Source of the DNA: Gemmatimonadota bacterium
Lineage (GTDB): Bacteria > Gemmatimonadota > Gemmatimonadetes > Gemmatimonadales > GWC2-71-9
DNA length: 43,147 bases
NCBI GenBank assembly: GCA_003222035.1
Contig: QHUS01000096.1
Location: 1-43,147 of the forward strand
Direction of reading: 5' to 3'
The position numbers and the translations under genes are program-made. How positions within the stretch are numbered: the stretch's first letter is position 1; every line of letters starts with the position of its first letter. The notes under the pieces were generated by a model that worked only from the letters and a program-made list of their open reading frames with translations, was not told where the DNA came from and did no database searches. Positions 42,812 to 43,147 of this stretch are shown in pieces.

Positions 42812-43147
42812 GTGAGGGTCGGTGTCATCTCCGACACGCACGGGCTGCTCCGGCCGGAGGTGTTCGAGGTCTTCAAGGAAGTAAATCACATCCTGCATGC
42901 CGGCGACGTTGGCGATGATCAGATCCTGATGGAGCTCGCGACGATCGCGCCGATCACCGCTGTCTACGGTAACGTCGATCCTCCAGAAATCCGCTCGCAC
43001 CTGCCACAGGTAGCCGAAATCGAGCTCGACGGGTTCGCGATCGTGGTGACGCACGGCGACCAGTTCGGACATCCAACTCCCGCCAAACTGCATGACGCCT
43101 TTCCGCGTGCCGAGATCATCGTATACGGGCACACGCACAAGCCGCTG
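42812..43147 (+). CDS. YfcE/MJ0936-type metallophosphoesterase, 3' end missing
   Basis: The window ends after 112 codons. The calcineurin-like motifs are seen in order: VISDTHG, HAGDVGDD, VYGNVD, VTHGDQFG and YGHTHKPL. These are the five metal-site motifs of the small phosphodiesterase family. The start is GTG 42812, with a TGAGGG purine stretch upstream. The natural substrate is not known for most members. It follows ubiX by 43 nt. Confidence 0.92.
   Translation, partial: MRVGVISDTHGLLRPEVFEVFKEVNHILHAGDVGDDQILMELATIAPITAVYGNVDPPEIRSHLPQVAEIELDGFAIVVTHGDQFGHPTPAKLHDAFPRAEIIVYGHTHKPL

Overview
The window is GC-rich, gene-dense bacterial chromosome with no plasmid, phage, IS, CRISPR, tRNA or rRNA signal. 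Gene content suggests a Gram-negative, respiratory soil or freshwater bacterium, and the style is most like Gemmatimonadota. That placement is an inference from familiarity, not a computed result. The signs are: outer-membrane proteins ending in Phe, lipoproteins, an ETF / ETF:quinone oxidoreductase set, a menaquinone-type UbiE-UbiD-UbiA-UbiX block, several GGDEF proteins and macrolide-exporter-like permeases.

Layout. 1-5.4 kb: 3' part of a TonB-dependent receptor (with a 26-C run), then etfB-etfA-ETF:QO with overlapping ends. 5.4-6.6 kb: a regulatory stretch with a sigma-54-like site, a small Arg-rich ORF and a degenerate GGDEF protein. 6.6-16.0 kb: a minus-strand block that reads like one long operon, gpmI > outer-membrane protein > tungstate/molybdate permease > its ATPase > a PTPS/QueD-like protein > fdhD > CoA-binding protein > mobA > mobB > moeA > GGDEF > marC, most joined by 4-20 nt overlaps. 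16.0-18.7 kb: secreted SH3-like protein, small helical protein, orphan DNA methyltransferase. 18.7-24.2 kb: guaB, then two paralogous APC amino-acid permeases flanking a broken membrane/LytTR regulator. 24.2-34.3 kb: lipoprotein, nrnA, metallo-beta-lactamase-fold hydrolase, M20 peptidase, DUF4328-like membrane protein, CpxP/Spy-like protein, lipoprotein, FtsX/MacB-like permease, Mrp/ApbC, TPR-like protein, zinc ribbon. 34.4-38.9 kb: MASE1-GGDEF, MATE exporter, SAM hydrolase/halogenase-family protein, anti-sigma and ECF sigma. 38.9-43.1 kb: menG-ubiD-ubiA-ubiX (compare the late futalosine pathway mqnL/mqnP/mqnM) and a truncated YfcE-like phosphodiesterase.

How the parts fit. ETF and ETF:QO pass electrons to quinone, and the 38.9-42.8 kb block would help make menaquinone. 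The minus-strand block takes up W/Mo and finishes bis-MGD cofactor for a formate-dehydrogenase-type enzyme encoded elsewhere.

Most unusual observations: (1) a PTPS-fold protein in the W/Mo operon that keeps zinc and pterin-anchor residues but has lost the Cys and His of the catalytic triad; (2) heptanucleotide repeat arrays, two of them arranged as long hairpins, at gene junctions; (3) ubiX with no ATG/GTG/TTG start able to include its FMN-binding motif, but with a strong Shine-Dalgarno before a CTG, apparently coupled to ubiA through a repeat-encoded mini-ORF; (4) a recurring TANNTT -10 element 5-8 nt before start codons, implying leaderless transcripts; (5) a GGDEF protein with a dead active site but an intact inhibitory site; (6) an ETF:QO lacking one [4Fe-4S] cysteine; (7) long C runs in a receptor gene and at the start of menG.
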